64,000 nt of DNA from Zonotrichia leucophrys gambelii (GCF_028769735.1 NC_088194.1:2550319-2614318); one strand, 5' to 3'; numbered from the stretch's first letter, positions 54,701-63,896 are shown. The notes: a model not told the origin generated them from the sequence alone. A program made the numbers and translations.

Positions 54701-55240
54701 AAATCCACAGGGATAGAGGCCACCAACCCCATGGGGATGAAGCCACCAAATCCCGAGGAACATGGCCACCAAATCCCAAAAGATGGAGCCACCAAATCCA
54801 CGGGGATGAGGCCACCAAATCGATGGGGATGAAGCCACTAAATCCCAAGGAATGAGGCCACCAAATCCCAAAGGATGAAGCCCCCAACCCCAAGGCCCAG
54901 ACCCCTCCACCCCTCAGGCCCAACCCCCCTGAGATTGCAGCCCCAGCGAGCTCCAACCCCCCCAAATCCCGGCCGAGCCTCGGTGGCCGCGACGCTTCCT
55001 GGAGCCCCGGTGACGCAACGGGTGGCGCAAGTCCCCTCCAAGTCCCCTCGGGGGCCCCTTCCCCACTTCCCTCGGTGGCCCTGGTGGCCCTGCTGTCCCC
55101 TGGGGGGCTCGGGGAGGGTGGTGGCACTCACCGTCCTGCCCCGAGCGCTGGAGATGCTCCTGGAGGTCGCAGCCGAAGAGGCGCTCCCGGGAGCCGCCCT
55201 TGCGCCTCGCCCGCTGCCGGGCCTTGAGCGCCAGGGACAT
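43854..55240 (-). CDS. ARHGAP30: Rho GTPase-activating protein 30, twelve exons
   Basis: This is a GAP for RhoA/Rac1-type GTPases, known mostly from leukocytes. The CDS is complement(join(43854..45794,46525..46781,47906..48295,48781..48855,48969..49069,49873..50008,51091..51218,51999..52106,52200..52282,52373..52517,54083..54185,55132..55240)), 3576 nt, 1191 residues (human about 1100). The RhoGAP domain spans about residues 24-230; the catalytic arginine finger is R59 in G-I-Y-R-L-S-G. Conserved blocks follow: M-R-P-Y-H-T-I-I-E, K-K-W-R-S-I-F-N-L-G-R-S-G-H-E, T-L-R-P-A-K-S-M-D-S-L-S, R-A-E-K-C-A-G-L-H-I-S and P-V-V-P-P-K-P. The last exon holds two lineage-specific low-complexity expansions. 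All phases agree; the exon 6 donor is GC rather than GT. Confidence 0.96.
44110..44720 (-). repeat. coding repeat, E-P-P-K-S-L-E-P-I units in ARHGAP30
   Basis: About 16 degenerate units of 12-15 residues (for example L-I-W-D-E-P-P-K) at about residues 900-1107. Pro-rich and acidic, of unknown function. Confidence 0.85.
45060..45610 (-). repeat. coding repeat, E-I-P-E-I/S-K-I-P-K-V-L units in ARHGAP30
   Basis: About 180 residues (roughly 611-791) of E-I-P triplets with embedded S-K-I-P-K-V-L-E. A block of about 180 bp is duplicated (45230-45420 and 45410-45570). Confidence 0.9.
45860..46500. repeat. 9-bp minisatellite, TTGATCCCA (ARHGAP30 intron 11)
   Basis: About 50 units of ATTGATCCC with interspersed ATCCCATCCCATCTATCCC. 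No gene is seen. Confidence 0.93.
46525..46781 (-). CDS. ARHGAP30: ARHGAP30 exon 11 with G-I-E-D-G-T repeat
   Basis: Encodes L-E-L-R-D-S-F-A-F-L-D-G (human E-V-Q-D-S-F-S-F-L-E-D), then about five P-G-I-E-D-G-T units of 21 bp and ends S-G-F-M-N. The unit resembles the neighbouring intron's minisatellite. Confidence 0.93.
46810..47890. repeat. minisatellite, GATCCCGGTGTCCCCC units (ARHGAP30 intron 10)
   Basis: About 60 units of 16-20 bp, GTGTCCCC(T/C)(C/N)ATCCC. Confidence 0.93.
47906..48295 (-). CDS. ARHGAP30: ARHGAP30 exon 10
   Basis: 390 nt with L-P-K-L-S-V-K-L, an acidic stretch and R-A-E-K-C-A-G-L-H-I-S-G-P-Y, then H-I-T-S-N-L-S-R-L-T-R-G-L, closely matching human. Confidence 0.95.
48470..48770. 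repeat. minisatellite, GGACAGAGGGACAATCCC units (ARHGAP30 intron 9)
   Basis: About 14 units of 20-25 bp. The intervening 48296-48470 is G-rich and repetitive (GGGGGTACC units) without an exon. Confidence 0.9.
48781..48855 (-). CDS. ARHGAP30: ARHGAP30 exon 9
   Basis: Encodes E-K-C-G-K-V-T-L-R-P-A-K-S-M-D-S-L-S-S-G. The T-L-R-P-A-K-S-M-D-S-L-S block is shared with human. Confidence 0.95.
48969..49069 (-). CDS. ARHGAP30: ARHGAP30 exon 8
   Basis: Encodes S-K-G-S-L-K-A-K-K-W-R-S-I-F-N-L-G-R-S-G and H-E-A-K-R-K. 101 nt, phase 2 to 1. Confidence 0.96.
49075..49770. repeat. minisatellite, CACCTGGGATACACCTGGGC units (ARHGAP30 intron 7)
   Basis: About 45 units of 10-20 bp based on ACACCTGGG. Confidence 0.92.
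49873..50008 (-). CDS. ARHGAP30: ARHGAP30 exon 7
   Basis: Encodes G-G-D-S-P-R-C-S-L-L-L-P-G-A-V-P-P-L, then G-D-G-P-P-Q-M-R-P-Y-H-T-I-I-E-L-S-E-H. The acceptor (GGGGTCCCAG) was chosen because it gives phase 1 and an open frame. Confidence 0.88.
50150..51080. repeat. minisatellite, GTGTCCCCCCAATGTCCC units (ARHGAP30 intron 6)
   Basis: About 930 bp of GTGTCCC(C/T)(G/C)CA units. Many resemble CCGCAG and CCACAG acceptors on the antisense strand. Confidence 0.9.
51091..51218 (-). CDS. ARHGAP30: ARHGAP30 exon 6, end of RhoGAP domain, GC donor
   Basis: Encodes S-R-D-I-E-A-S-G-F-N-G-T-A-A-F-M-E-V-R-V and V-E-F-I-L-T-H-V-E-Q-L-F-G. The only donor that fits the frame is CCAG/GCAGGG, a GC-AG intron. 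Confidence 0.94.
51290..51990. repeat. minisatellite, GGGCTGAGGGTGACAGGG units (ARHGAP30 intron 5)
   Basis: Units of 10-20 bp: first GGGACAGCAGGGTCACC, then GGTGACAGTGACAGGGCTGA. Confidence 0.9.
51999..52106 (-). CDS. ARHGAP30: ARHGAP30 exon 5, RhoGAP core
   Basis: Encodes T-L-E-F-L-M-R-H-L-L-R-M-A-A-H-S and N-M-H-A-R-N-L-A-I-V-W-A-P-N-L-L; the last block is the canonical RhoGAP signature. Confidence 0.97.
52200..52282 (-). CDS. ARHGAP30: ARHGAP30 exon 4, RhoGAP
   Basis: Encodes D-A-V-A-I-Q-M-E-E-A-R-L-V-K-I-K-E-V-L-K and E-L-P-A-P-H-Y. 83 nt, phase 0 to 2. Confidence 0.96.
52373..52517 (-). CDS. ARHGAP30: ARHGAP30 exon 3, RhoGAP
   Basis: Encodes T-E-F-E-A-Q-R-S-P-D-L-S-R-D-I-Y-L-Q-D-V, then H-C-V-S-S-L-C-K-A-Y and L-P-N-P-L-L-T-Y. 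The first residue is Thr where human has Gln. Confidence 0.97.
52545..53335 (-). repeat. array with six copies of the ARHGAP30 exon 3 start
   Basis: GGGATTTGGGGTTTGGGATT repeats are punctuated by copies of the exon 3 acceptor edge at about 52559-52592, 52719-52752, 52820-52856, 52962-52997, 53139-53173 and 53234-53272. The sense strand reads CCAG then GCAGGAGTTTGAAGCCCAG in the best copy, against GACGGAGTTTGAAGCCCAG in the gene. Confidence 0.9.
53340..53560. promoter_or_regulatory. non-repetitive purine-rich segment with IRF-type motif (ARHGAP30 intron 2)
   Basis: Unique sequence with GGGGAAAGTGAAAGAGAAC at about 53406-53424, a match to the GAAANNGAAA interferon-regulatory-factor pattern, and several GGAA/GAGGAAG ETS-like motifs. 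An enhancer role is inference from motif and from the leukocyte expression known for the gene. Confidence 0.3.
53560..54060. repeat. degenerate repeat, CCCATCCCAATCC units (ARHGAP30 intron 2)
   Basis: Short CCCATTCC/TGATCCCAATCC units. Confidence 0.8.
54083..54185 (-). CDS. ARHGAP30: ARHGAP30 exon 2, arginine finger
   Basis: Encodes V-P-Q-V-L-R-S-C-T-E-F-V-E-Q-H-G and G-I-Y-R-L-S-G-V-S-S-N-T. The Arg of G-I-Y-R (residue 59) is the catalytic finger. Confidence 0.97.
54220..54890. repeat. minisatellite, GGAGCCACCAAATCC units (ARHGAP30 intron 1)
   Basis: GATGAGGCCACCAAATCCCA units of 28-36 bp, about 14 copies, following ATCCCAGTGATCCC units. Confidence 0.88.
55132..55240 (-). CDS. ARHGAP30: ARHGAP30 exon 1, start codon
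   Basis: M-S-L-A-L-K-A-R-Q-R-A-R-R-K-G-G-S-R-E-R, then L-F-G-C-D-L-Q-E-H-L-Q matches human E-R-V-F-G-C-D-L-Q-E-H-L-Q-H. Four residues longer than human at the N-terminus. Confidence 0.94.
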
Positions 55241-55445
55241 GGGGACACGGGGACAGCGCCGGGGACAGCGCGGGGGACACGGCCGGGGGCGCGGGGGCCA
55301 CGCCAGGGGGGTCCCGGCGCTGTCCCCGCGGGGGTGGCAGGAAGGCAGAGGCCGCGCTCGAGGCGCTTCCTGCTCCCCGCGGCCACAGCGAAACCACAGC
55401 GAGGGCGGGGACGCCTGCGCACACGCGTGTGCAAGGGGCACGCCC
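55241..55445 (-). promoter_or_regulatory. ARHGAP30: probable ARHGAP30 promoter/5' UTR, CpG-rich
   Basis: CpG-rich unique sequence just upstream of the start codon, ending at a repeat. CACACGCGTGTGC near 55419 is a palindrome. No TATA box is seen. Confidence 0.4.
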
Positions 55446-55449
55446 TGGG

Positions 55450-55720
55450 GACAGGGGAGGTGTGAGTGTGTGAGGGACACGGCCTGGGGACACCTGAGTG
55501 TGTGAGGGACACACCTGGGGACACCTGAGTGTGTGAGGGACATGGCCTGGGGACACCTGAGTGTGTGAGGGACACCTGAGTGTGTGAGGGACACACCCTT
55601 GGGACAGGGACAGGCCAATGACACACCTGGCATCACTCGGGCACATCTGGGGGCATTTAACCACACCTGGGGACACTTGGGGACATCTGGGCACACCTGG
55701 GGACATCCTTGCACGCCCCC
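55450..55720. repeat. minisatellite, ACACCTGAGTGTGTGAGGG units
   Basis: Five or six units of about 30 bp, then GGACACACCTGGGGACA repeats, upstream of ARHGAP30. Confidence 0.88.
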
Positions 55721-55789
55721 TTGCACACTCCCCTGCCCCCCCACCAGCTCATCTGCACCCCCAGCCCCACCCTGGCCACTTCACCAGGC

Positions 55790-56195
55790 CACACCTGTGT
55801 CACCCCCGTGTCACCTGTGTGTTACTGTGTCATCCGTGTTTCTCAGTGTCACTGCCATGTTACCCCCGTGTCATCCATGTTATCTGTGTCACTCGCGTGT
55901 CTCAGTGTCACCCACATGTCACCATGTCACCCATGGCATCCCCATGTCATCTGCATGTGTCAGTGTCACCCCCAGGTCACCGTGTCACCCCCATGTCACC
56001 TGTGTGTTACCATGTCACCCGCCTGTCTCAGTGTCACTCCCATATCACCCCCATGTCACCCACATTACCCATGTCACCCATGTCTCAGTGTCACCCCCAT
56101 GTCACCATGTCACCCATGCCATCCCCTTGTCACCCCCATGTCACCCACATTACCCCTGTCACTCACGTGACTTGGTGTCCCTCCCGTGTCCCCAT
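55790..56195. repeat. minisatellite, GTCACCCCCATGTCACC units
   Basis: About 400 bp of CATGTCACC-based units between the ARHGAP30 upstream region and the NECTIN4 poly(A) site. Confidence 0.88.
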
Positions 56196-56235
56196 TGTCC
56201 CCAAGGTGTCACACCGGTCCCAGTCCCGCGGGTCC

Positions 56236-56241
56236 TTTATT
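56236..56241 (-). terminator. NECTIN4: NECTIN4 poly(A) signal
   Basis: TTTATT on the + strand is AATAAA on the sense strand, about 1.25 kb after the stop, in unique sequence. Confidence 0.7.
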
Positions 56242-56479
56242 TACAGGGTCTATACACGGCTGTACAGCCCCTCCCCCACCCGGGGGGGAGGGGACACGGC
56301 TGTCCCCAAGTGCCACCAACCCATGGGAAAGGGGACACGGCTGTCCCCAGTGCCACCAATCCATGGGAGAGGGGACATGGCTGTCCCCAGTGCCACCCAG
56401 GTTTGGGGGGGACACGGGGGCTCCTGGTCCTGGGGAGTTTGGAGGGTCCTGGGGGTCCCCAGTGTCACCACAAGTGTCC

Positions 56480-57400
56480 CCAGGCCCTGGTTGGTGGCAC
56501 CTGGGGACAGGAGCTTGTCCTGGACTTGGTGGTGTCCCCAAGGCTGTGACAGCAGAGAGGTGGCACCTGGGGACAGGAGCTTGTCCCCAATCCTGTGATG
56601 GCAGGGAGGTGGCACTTGGGGACCAGAGTCCATCCTTGACCCCACACCAACAGGGAGGGGACACTTGGGGACAGGAGCTTGTCCTGGGGCTCGTCCCCAA
56701 GCCTGTGACGGCAGGGAGGTGGCACTTGGGGACCAGAGTCCATCTCTGAAGCAGGAAGGTGGCACTTGGGGGACTGGAGAACGTCCTTGAGCTCCTTGGT
56801 GGTGTCCCCAAGCCTGTGCCAGCAGCAAGGTGACACTTGGGGACCAAAGAATCTCCTGGGGCTTGGTGGTGTCCCCAACTCCATGTGCCAGCAGGGAGGT
56901 GACACTTGGGGACCAGAGTCCATCCTTGACCCCACACCAGCAGGGAGGTGACACCTGGGGACCACAGCCAGTCCTGGGGCACTGTCCTTGTCCCCAACCC
57001 TACACCAGCAGGGAGGTGACACTTGGGGCCCAGAGTCCATCTTGTCCCCACACCAGCAGGGAAGTGACACAGCAGGGAGGTGACACCAACAGGGAGGTGA
57101 CACCGGGGGACTGAAGTCCATCCTTGACCCCACGCCAGGGAGGTGACACTTGGGGACCAGCGTCCATCCTTGTCCCCACACCAGCAGGGAGGTGACACAG
57201 TCCTGGGGCACTGTCCTTGTCCCCACAGCAGCAGGGAGGTGACACCAAGGACCAGAGTCCATCCTTGACCCCACACCAGCAGGGAGGTGACAGTCCTGGG
57301 ACATTGTCCTTGTCCCCAGCCCCACAGCAGCAGGGAGGTGACACCAGGGGACTGAAGTCCATCCTTGACCCCACACCAGCAGGGAGGTGACACCCGGGGA
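56480..57400. repeat. minisatellite in the NECTIN4 3' UTR
   Basis: About 18 units of 40-65 bp sharing CAGCAGGGAGGTGACACTTG and GGGGACCAGAGTCCATCC. Confidence 0.92.
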
Positions 57401-57494
57401 CAGGAGCAGTGGGGACAGAGCTGGGCGGGTGCGAAGGGGGCTGGCTGTCCCCAGGTGTCCCCAGGTGTCCCCTGGTGTCCCCCCGGGGCCCGGC

Positions 57495-57767
57495 TCACAC
57501 CAGGTGGCCGCGGCCGTTGATGTAGATGCCGTTGGAGCTGGGCTTGGCCTGCAGCATGCCGTTCTCCTGCACAAAGTGCGTCATGGCCGCCTTGATGGGG
57601 TCCCCCCCACCGCCCCCACCCTCCTCCTCCTCCTCCTTGGGCTCCTTCCCGCCGGGCGCCGGTGGCACCGCGGGGACAGCGGGGACAACCACGGGGACGT
57701 CGGTCTGCGTCTCGATCTCCCGCACCGTGGAGAGCGTGGAGTAACTGCGGCCCTCGGGCTCTTCGCT
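57495..57767 (-). CDS. NECTIN4: NECTIN4 last exon
   Basis: [20 protein letters not shown], a Glu/Gly-rich stretch, then H-F-V-Q-E-N-G and the [10 protein letters not shown] end. Confidence 0.97.
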   Translation of the reverse strand, partial: SEEPEGRSYSTLSTVREIETQTDVPVVVPAVPAVPPAPGGKEPKEEEEEGGGGGGDPIKAAMTHFVQENGMLQAKPSSNGIYINGRGHLV

Positions 57768-60700
57768 CTGGGGACAAGGGACATGTCAGGGGTGTCACCG
57801 GGTGTGGGGCGGGGATTGGTGGGGACATGGGGACCAATGGGGACATGGGGACTGTGGGCACTATGCGGACATGGGGACTGTGGGAACCAATGGGAACATA
57901 GGGATCATGGGGATGTGGGGACAAATGGGGACACAAGGACCAGTGGGGACATGGGGACCATGGGCACCATGGGGACATGGCATTGATGGGGACACAGGGA
58001 CCAGTGGGGACATGGGCACTGATGGGGACCAATGGGGACATGGAGACCAATGAGACCAGTGGGACATGGGCATCATGGGGACATGGGGACCAATGGAGAT
58101 GTGGGCATTGTGGGGACATGGGGACCATGGGGACATTGGAACTATGGGTACCAATGAGGACATGGGCACTGTGGGGACATGGACACCGTGGGGACATGGC
58201 ATTGATGGGGACACAGGGACCAATGGACACTGATGGGGACCAATGAGGACATTGAAACCATGGGGACATTGGAACCATAGGGACCAATGGGGACATGGGC
58301 ACTGTGGGGACATGATGACCAGTGGGGACATGGGGACCAATGGGGACATGGGCACTGTGGACACATGGGGTCCATGGGGACGTGGGGACAAATGGGGACC
58401 AATGAGACCAGTGGGGACACGGGCACTGCTGGGGACATGGCATTAATGGGGACATGGAGACCCTGGGGACATGGGCACTGCTGGGGACATGGCCACCATG
58501 AGGGGACACAGACACTCATAGGAACATGGGTGCCACCAGGGACATGGCCACCATGGGGACACAGGGATCAGTGGGGACATGGCCACCACGGGGACATGAT
58601 CAGAACAAGGACATGGACAGGGACACCAATGGGGACATGGACATCACTGTGGGGGACATGGGTTCCACTGGGGCCAGGAGTGTCACAGGGGACAGGGACA
58701 CCCCAGGAACACGGTGACCCTGTGTCCACTGGTGTCCCCGTGTCTCACCATGGCGGAGCAGATGCTGGTGCCACGCAGGCTGTCCCCTCTCAAGCTGTCC
58801 CCCCTCAGGCTGTCCCCTCGCAGGCTGTCCCCCCTCAGGCTGCCCTGGCGACTCTCCGTGCGCAGCTGCAGCGTCTCCTCCAGCTGGGACAGGATGGTCA
58901 GCACCCAGGACACCCCGGACACACCAAGGACACCCCCGGACACCCCAAAGTCTGACCCCATGGACATTCAATGGACATCCCCGGACACACCAAGGACACC
59001 CCCAGATACCCCATGGACACCCGAAAGTTTGACCCCAAGGACATCCCATGGGTACCCCATGGACATCCCAAAGCCTGACCCCATGAACATTCCATGGACA
59101 CACCAAAGTCTGATCCCATGAACACCCCATGGACACCCCAGGGACACCTCATGGACACCCCATGGACATCCCCCAGTTTGATTCCATGGAGACCCCATGG
59201 ATGGCACAAAGTCTGACCCCATGGACACCCCATGGACACCCTATGGACATTCCATGGACATTCCATAGACACCCCATAGTTTGATTCCATGGACACCCCA
59301 AAGTTTGACCCCATGGAAGTTCCATGGACAACCCATGAACATTCCATGGACAGCCCATGAATATTCCAAAACCTGACCCCATGGACACCCCATGGATCCT
59401 CCACGGACATCCCCCAGTTTGATTCCATGGAGACCCCATGGACATCTCCTAGTTTGACCCCACGGACACCCCATGGACATTTCATGGACACCCCAAAGTC
59501 TGACCCCATGGACACCCCACAGCCCAACCCAAGCCCCCCTTCCTTGGGCACCCCAAGGCCCTGCACCCCCACCCCGAGCCCCCCAAACCCCCACCCCGGG
59601 CCCCCCAAGCCCCCCTGGTGCCCCCCATTTCCGTGTCCCCACCTGTGCCCGGGGGTCGCTGCTGTGGCTGGAGTGGAGCCTCCGGATGGAATTTTCCCGG
59701 GTCAGCGTCAGCTCCTCCTCGCTGGGGACACGGGGGACACTCAGTACCCCTGTGTCACCCCCCTGTGTCCACCAATGTCCCCTGTGTCCCCACGTGTCCT
59801 CCCAGTCCTCCCTTGTCCCGCTGTGTTCCCCATGTCCCTCATGTCCTGCCATGTCCTCTGTGTCTATCCCATGTCCCCATGTGTCCCCCTCTATCTTCCA
59901 TGTCCTTGTGTCCATCCTGTCTCCCATTGACCCCTGTCCTCCATTGTCCCCCCATGTCCCCCTGTGTCCCCATGTCCCTGCATCCCCTCATGTCCCCGTG
60001 TCCCCATGTCCCTCCATGTCGCCCAGTGTCCCCATGTCCCTGCATCCCCTCATGTCCCCATGTCCCTCCATGTTCCCGTGTCCCCCAATGTCCCCTATGT
60101 CCATCCATGTCCCTTCATGTACCTGTGCCCCACAATGTCCCCACATGTCCCCCCATGTCCCCATGTCACCCAGTGTCCCCCCATGTGTCCCCATATAGCC
60201 CTATGATCCCCATGTCCTTCACATCCCCCATGTCCCTTGTGTCCCCTGTGTCCCCATGTCCCTCCATGTCCCCATGTCCCCTGTGTCCCCATGTCCCTCC
60301 ATGTCCCCATGTCCCTCCATGCACCTGTGTCCCCCAGTGTCCCCCCATGTCCCCATGTCCACTAGCGTCCCCTATGTCCATCCATGTCCCCATGTCACCT
60401 TTGTCCCCACATCCCTCCATGTACCCCTATGATCCAATGTCCTTCACATCCCTTGTGTCCCCTGTGTCTCCATGTCCCTCCATGTCCCCAATGTCCCCTC
60501 TCATCCCCATGTCCCTTGTGTCCCCTGTGTCCCTATACACCCTCATACCTACCATGTCCCACCATGTCCCCTATGTCCCCATGTCCCACCATGTCCCCTG
60601 TGTCTGCATGTCCATCCATGTCCCCCAGTGTCCCCCACATCCCCATGTCCCTCTATATCCCCAAGCCCCTTCATGTGCCCCAGTGTCCCCTCGTGTCCCC

Positions 60701-63700
60701 CCGCGTCCCCTGTCCCCTCCCTTACTACTTCTCGGAGATGCGCTGTGTTTTGCGTTTGTGGTACAGGGTCATGACCACCACGACGATGACGAGGACGCAG
60801 AGCAGGACGGCGGCGATGACCCCGACCACCACCACCGAGGCCGACACCAGGTCCACGCGGCGCACCGTGTCCTCTGCGGGCACCCAAGGGGGTCAGGGGG
60901 CACCCCGAAATGGGGGGACACCCTACAGGGGACAGCCCAAACCGGGGGGACACCCCACAAGGGCCAGGGGGCACCCTGAAATGGGGGGACACCCCACAGG
61001 GGTCAGTGGGACATCCCAAAATGGGGGACACCCCAAAGGGTCAGGGACACCCTAAACCAGGGTCAGGGCGCACCCCACAGGGGTCAGTGGGACATCCCAA
61101 ACCAGAGGAGACCCCAAAGGGGTCAGGGGACACCCCAAAAGGTGGTGTGGGACGGTGGGTGGTGGGTGACCAGTGGGTGAGGATGGACAGTGAGAGGTGT
61201 CAGAGGGACAGATGGACAACCCATGGATGGACAAGTCCATGGATGGGCAGATGGATGGACAGATGGACGGGTCCATCCATGGATAGAAGAGTGTCCACAG
61301 ATGGATGGAGGGGCATCCAGGATCAGATGGAGTGACAGGGACATCCAGGGGTGGGAGGATGGACAGACGGACGGATGAACAATCCATGGACAGTGGGTGG
61401 GGATGGACAACAAGAGGGGATGGATGTCAGAGGGATGGATGGACAGATGGACGGATAAGCAAGAATCTGGAGGCATGACCACGTGGGTGAGTGGGTGGAA
61501 GGGCGGATGAGTGGACGGAAGGGTGCATGACTGGACGGAAGGGTGGGTGACTGGACGGAAGGACAGAGGAGTGGACAGAAGGGTGGAGGAGTGGACAGAA
61601 AGGTGGATGAAGGGATGGAAAGACAGATGAATGGACGGAAGGACGGATGAGCAGACAGAAGGGCGGGTGAGTGGACAGAAGGGTGGAGGAGTGGACAGAA
61701 GGATGAAGGAGTGGACAGAAGAACAGATGAGTGGACAGAAGGACGGATGAGGGGACAGAAGGACAGATTACTGGATGGAAGGGTGGATGAGTGGACGGAA
61801 GGGCGGGTGTGAGCAGGCAGTGAGTAAAGCCGGGCTGGGTGAGCACACGATGAGTGGACGGGCGTGGAAGAGGGATGGACCTTGGTGGGACGGGCACAGG
61901 GTGGGAGGAGCGGAGGAGGGAGGGACAGACAGACGGATGAGTGGATGAATCGGTGTGTGGATGGACAGATGGACAGATGGGTGTATGAGTGGATGAATGG
62001 ATGTGTGGATGGACAGATGGGTGAGTGGATGAGTGGATGAATGGATGGACAGATGAGTGGACAGAGGGATGGGTGGATGAATGAATGAATGAATGGATAG
62101 ATGATGGATGATGGATGGATGGATGGATGGATGGATGGATGGATGGATGGATGGATGGATGGATAAGTGGATGGTCAGATAAACAGACAAACAGATGGAC
62201 ATACAGACACATGGAGCAACCAAGCCCAGCACTCCCCTCACCACACTCTCCCTTCTGCCATGCCCACCCAGGTGTCCCCCTGTCCCTGTCCCCACCTGTG
62301 GCGCGTCCCCGGATGCTGACGTTGGCCCGGGCCTCCTTGGCGGCCACCCGGTTGGACACTCGGCACACGTAGTCACCGGCGTCGGCCACGGCCAGCGGCC
62401 GCTGGAACAGCAGCGTGTCCCCCTTGACCCTGACACCCGCGGGCAGCGGCGCATCCACCCTGTGGGGACAGCTCGGTGTCAGCCCCAGGGACAGCCACGG
62501 TGACAACCCCAGTGACATGTCCCCATGACAGCCCTGGTGACATGTCCCCATGACAGCCCTGGTGACAGCCCCTGGTGTCAGCTCCGGTGACAACCCCAGT
62601 AACAGCCCCTAGCGACAACCCCTGGTGACATCTGCCAGTGACACCCCCATAACAGCCCTGGTGACAGCCCTGGTGACCACCACAGTGACAACCCCAGTGA
62701 CAGCCCCTGCTGACAACCCTCGGTGACATCTCCCTGTGACAACCCCCAGTGACAGCCCCAGGGACATCTCCTGGTCACGGCCCCAGTGACGGCCCTGGTG
62801 ACAGCCACAGTGACAGACCCTGATGACAACCCTGGTGACCGCCCCCAGTGATAGCCCCCGGTGACAATCCCGGTGACACCCCCGGTGACAGCCCCGGCCT
62901 GCCCGGGCAGTGCCATCGGTGCCATCAAAGCCGCCGTGCCGGTTCCCACGGGTGCCGCCCAGCCGGGCCTGCCCGGGCACGCGGCCCTGCCAGGCCCTGC
63001 CAGGCCCAGCCACGGCGGCACCGGCACCGGAACGGCACGGGCGGGGGCAGGACGGGGGTGGGGAGCTGGGACAGGGAGGTGACAGGGATGGGGGGACATG
63101 GAAGGGACAGGGGAACGTGGCACAAGGACAGGGGGATGTGGAAGGGACAGAGGGACGTGGCAGTGACAGAGATGTGACAGGGACAGGGGGATGTGGAAGA
63201 GACAAGGGTGACACAACAGGGACATGAAAGGGACAGGGGGACACGGAAGGGACAGGGTGATGTGACACAGGAGGGACAGGGGGATGTGGCAGGGACAGGG
63301 GGGACATGGGAGGGACAAGGGTAGCACAGCAGGGAGGTGGTAGGGACATGGGCACAGGGACATGGGCACAGGGACACGGCAGGGAAAAGAGGGACACAGC
63401 AGGGACAGAGGGACATGACAGGGACAGGAGGGACACAGGAGGGACAGGGGGACATGGAAGGGACAAGGGGACAGAGGATGTGGCAGGGACTGGGGATGTG
63501 ACTGGGACAGGGGGACACAGCAGGGCCAGGGAGGACACCAGCACAGGCAGCGGGGACACAGACACTGGCAGGGACACGGCAGGGACACAGTCAGGGGGAC
63601 ACAGTGGGGACAGAGCTGGGGCAGGGGACACCACAGGGACACAAACCTGCTCCAGACCCTGCTGGGGACACAGCCATGCTCTGGGGACACAGGCGAGGGG

Positions 63701-63896
63701 ACCCAGGGCAGGGAGCTGTGGGGAGGTGACAGAGGGTGACAGGAGGTGACAGGGGGGGACAGGGGGGGACAGTGGCCTCACCGTGTCCAGTTGTAGGTCG
63801 GGGGGGGGTTGCCGTCCCCCAGGCAGGTCAGCGCCGCCCCCTCCATCCCCTCCTGCCACTCGGCCGTGTGGCCCAGCACCGACGCATCCGACAGGT
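57495..63896 (-). CDS. NECTIN4: nectin-4, last six exons (5' part outside the window)
   Basis: Nectin-4 is an immunoglobulin-superfamily cell adhesion protein of adherens junctions whose cytoplasmic tail can bind afadin. Visible segments: complement(join(57495..57767,58749..58883,59643..59721,60726..60873,62296..62459,63782..63896)), with 303 residues and a stop in agreeing phases. They cover the third Ig domain ([15 protein letters not shown] and D-Y-V-C-R-V-S-N), the transmembrane helix [15 protein letters not shown], and the tail with [16 protein letters not shown]. The end is [16 protein letters not shown], as in mammals. The signal peptide and first two Ig domains must lie beyond 64000. 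The tail has a lineage-specific S-L-R-G-D repeat. Confidence 0.95.
57800..58700. repeat. minisatellite, ATGGGGACCAATGGGGACA units (NECTIN4 intron)
   Basis: About 900 bp of ATGGGGAC(C/A)-based units, related in sequence to the F11R last-intron array. Confidence 0.92.
58749..58883 (-). CDS. NECTIN4: NECTIN4 tail exon with S-L-R-G-D repeat
   Basis: [14 protein letters not shown], then four S-L-R-G-D units and one S-L-R-G-T, ending S-I-C-S-A-M. Human has a short non-repeated segment here (G-H-P-D-S-L-K-D-N). Confidence 0.93.
58900..59520. repeat. minisatellite, CCATGGACACCCCAAAGTC units (NECTIN4 intron)
   Basis: Units of 15-40 bp based on CCCCATGGACA(C/T)CCC and AAGTCTGACCCCATGGAC. Confidence 0.92.
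59643..59721 (-). CDS. NECTIN4: NECTIN4 juxtamembrane tail exon
   Basis: [20 protein letters not shown] and D-P-R-A-Q, nearly identical to human. Confidence 0.97.
59740..60720. repeat. minisatellite, CCCCATGTCCCTCCATGTCC units (NECTIN4 intron)
   Basis: About 1 kb of 9-20 bp CCATGTCCC units, a near relative of the 2.9-3.7 kb array. Confidence 0.92.
60726..60873 (-). CDS. NECTIN4: NECTIN4 transmembrane exon
   Basis: [20 protein letters not shown], a Val/Leu-rich helix, then [12 protein letters not shown]. 148 nt, phase 1 to 2. Confidence 0.97.
60880..61145. repeat. minisatellite, GGGGGACACCCCACAGGGG units (NECTIN4 intron)
   Basis: Seven or eight units of 30-40 bp, GGTCAGNGG-CACCC(C/T)AAAATGG. 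Confidence 0.88.
61150..62200. repeat. GGAT-family minisatellite and microsatellite (NECTIN4 intron)
   Basis: GGACAGAAGGGTGGATGAGT units at 61490-61800, looser GGATGGACAGATGG on both sides, and a pure (ATGG) tract at about 62105-62162. Confidence 0.93.
62296..62459 (-). CDS. NECTIN4: NECTIN4 third Ig domain, second half
   Basis: [16 protein letters not shown], then [13 protein letters not shown], aligning with human L-D-G-P-L-P-S-G-V-R-V-D-G-D-T-L. Confidence 0.96.
62470..62895. repeat. minisatellite, GGTGACAGCCCCAGTGACA units (NECTIN4 intron)
   Basis: Units of 15-19 bp based on GTGACA(G/A)CCC. Confidence 0.9.
62895..63060. other. unique CpG-rich island in a NECTIN4 intron
   Basis: Non-repetitive, with the palindrome CTGCCCGGGCAG near 62904 and a related CTGCCCGGGCACG near 62970. 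Neither strand shows a recognisable exon. It could be a regulatory element. Confidence 0.3.
63060..63775. repeat. minisatellite, GGGACAGGGGGACATGG units (NECTIN4 intron)
   Basis: About 700 bp of 12-24 bp GGGACA(G/T)GG-type units. Confidence 0.9.
63782..63896 (-). CDS. NECTIN4: NECTIN4 third Ig domain, first half
   Basis: [16 protein letters not shown], then [16 protein letters not shown], aligning with human Q-P-P-P-S-Y-N-W-T-R. It is the most 5' NECTIN4 exon in the window. Confidence 0.95.

Larger units (their letters stand above)
56215..57494 (-). other. NECTIN4: NECTIN4 3' untranslated region
   Basis: Runs from the stop codon to the AATAAA at 56236 and is mostly minisatellite, with a short unique end. 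Confidence 0.65.

Noticed and set aside
62105..62162. (ATGG) tract as a mobile-element tail
   Set aside because: It grades into a longer GGAT-family minisatellite on both sides and is a simple microsatellite.
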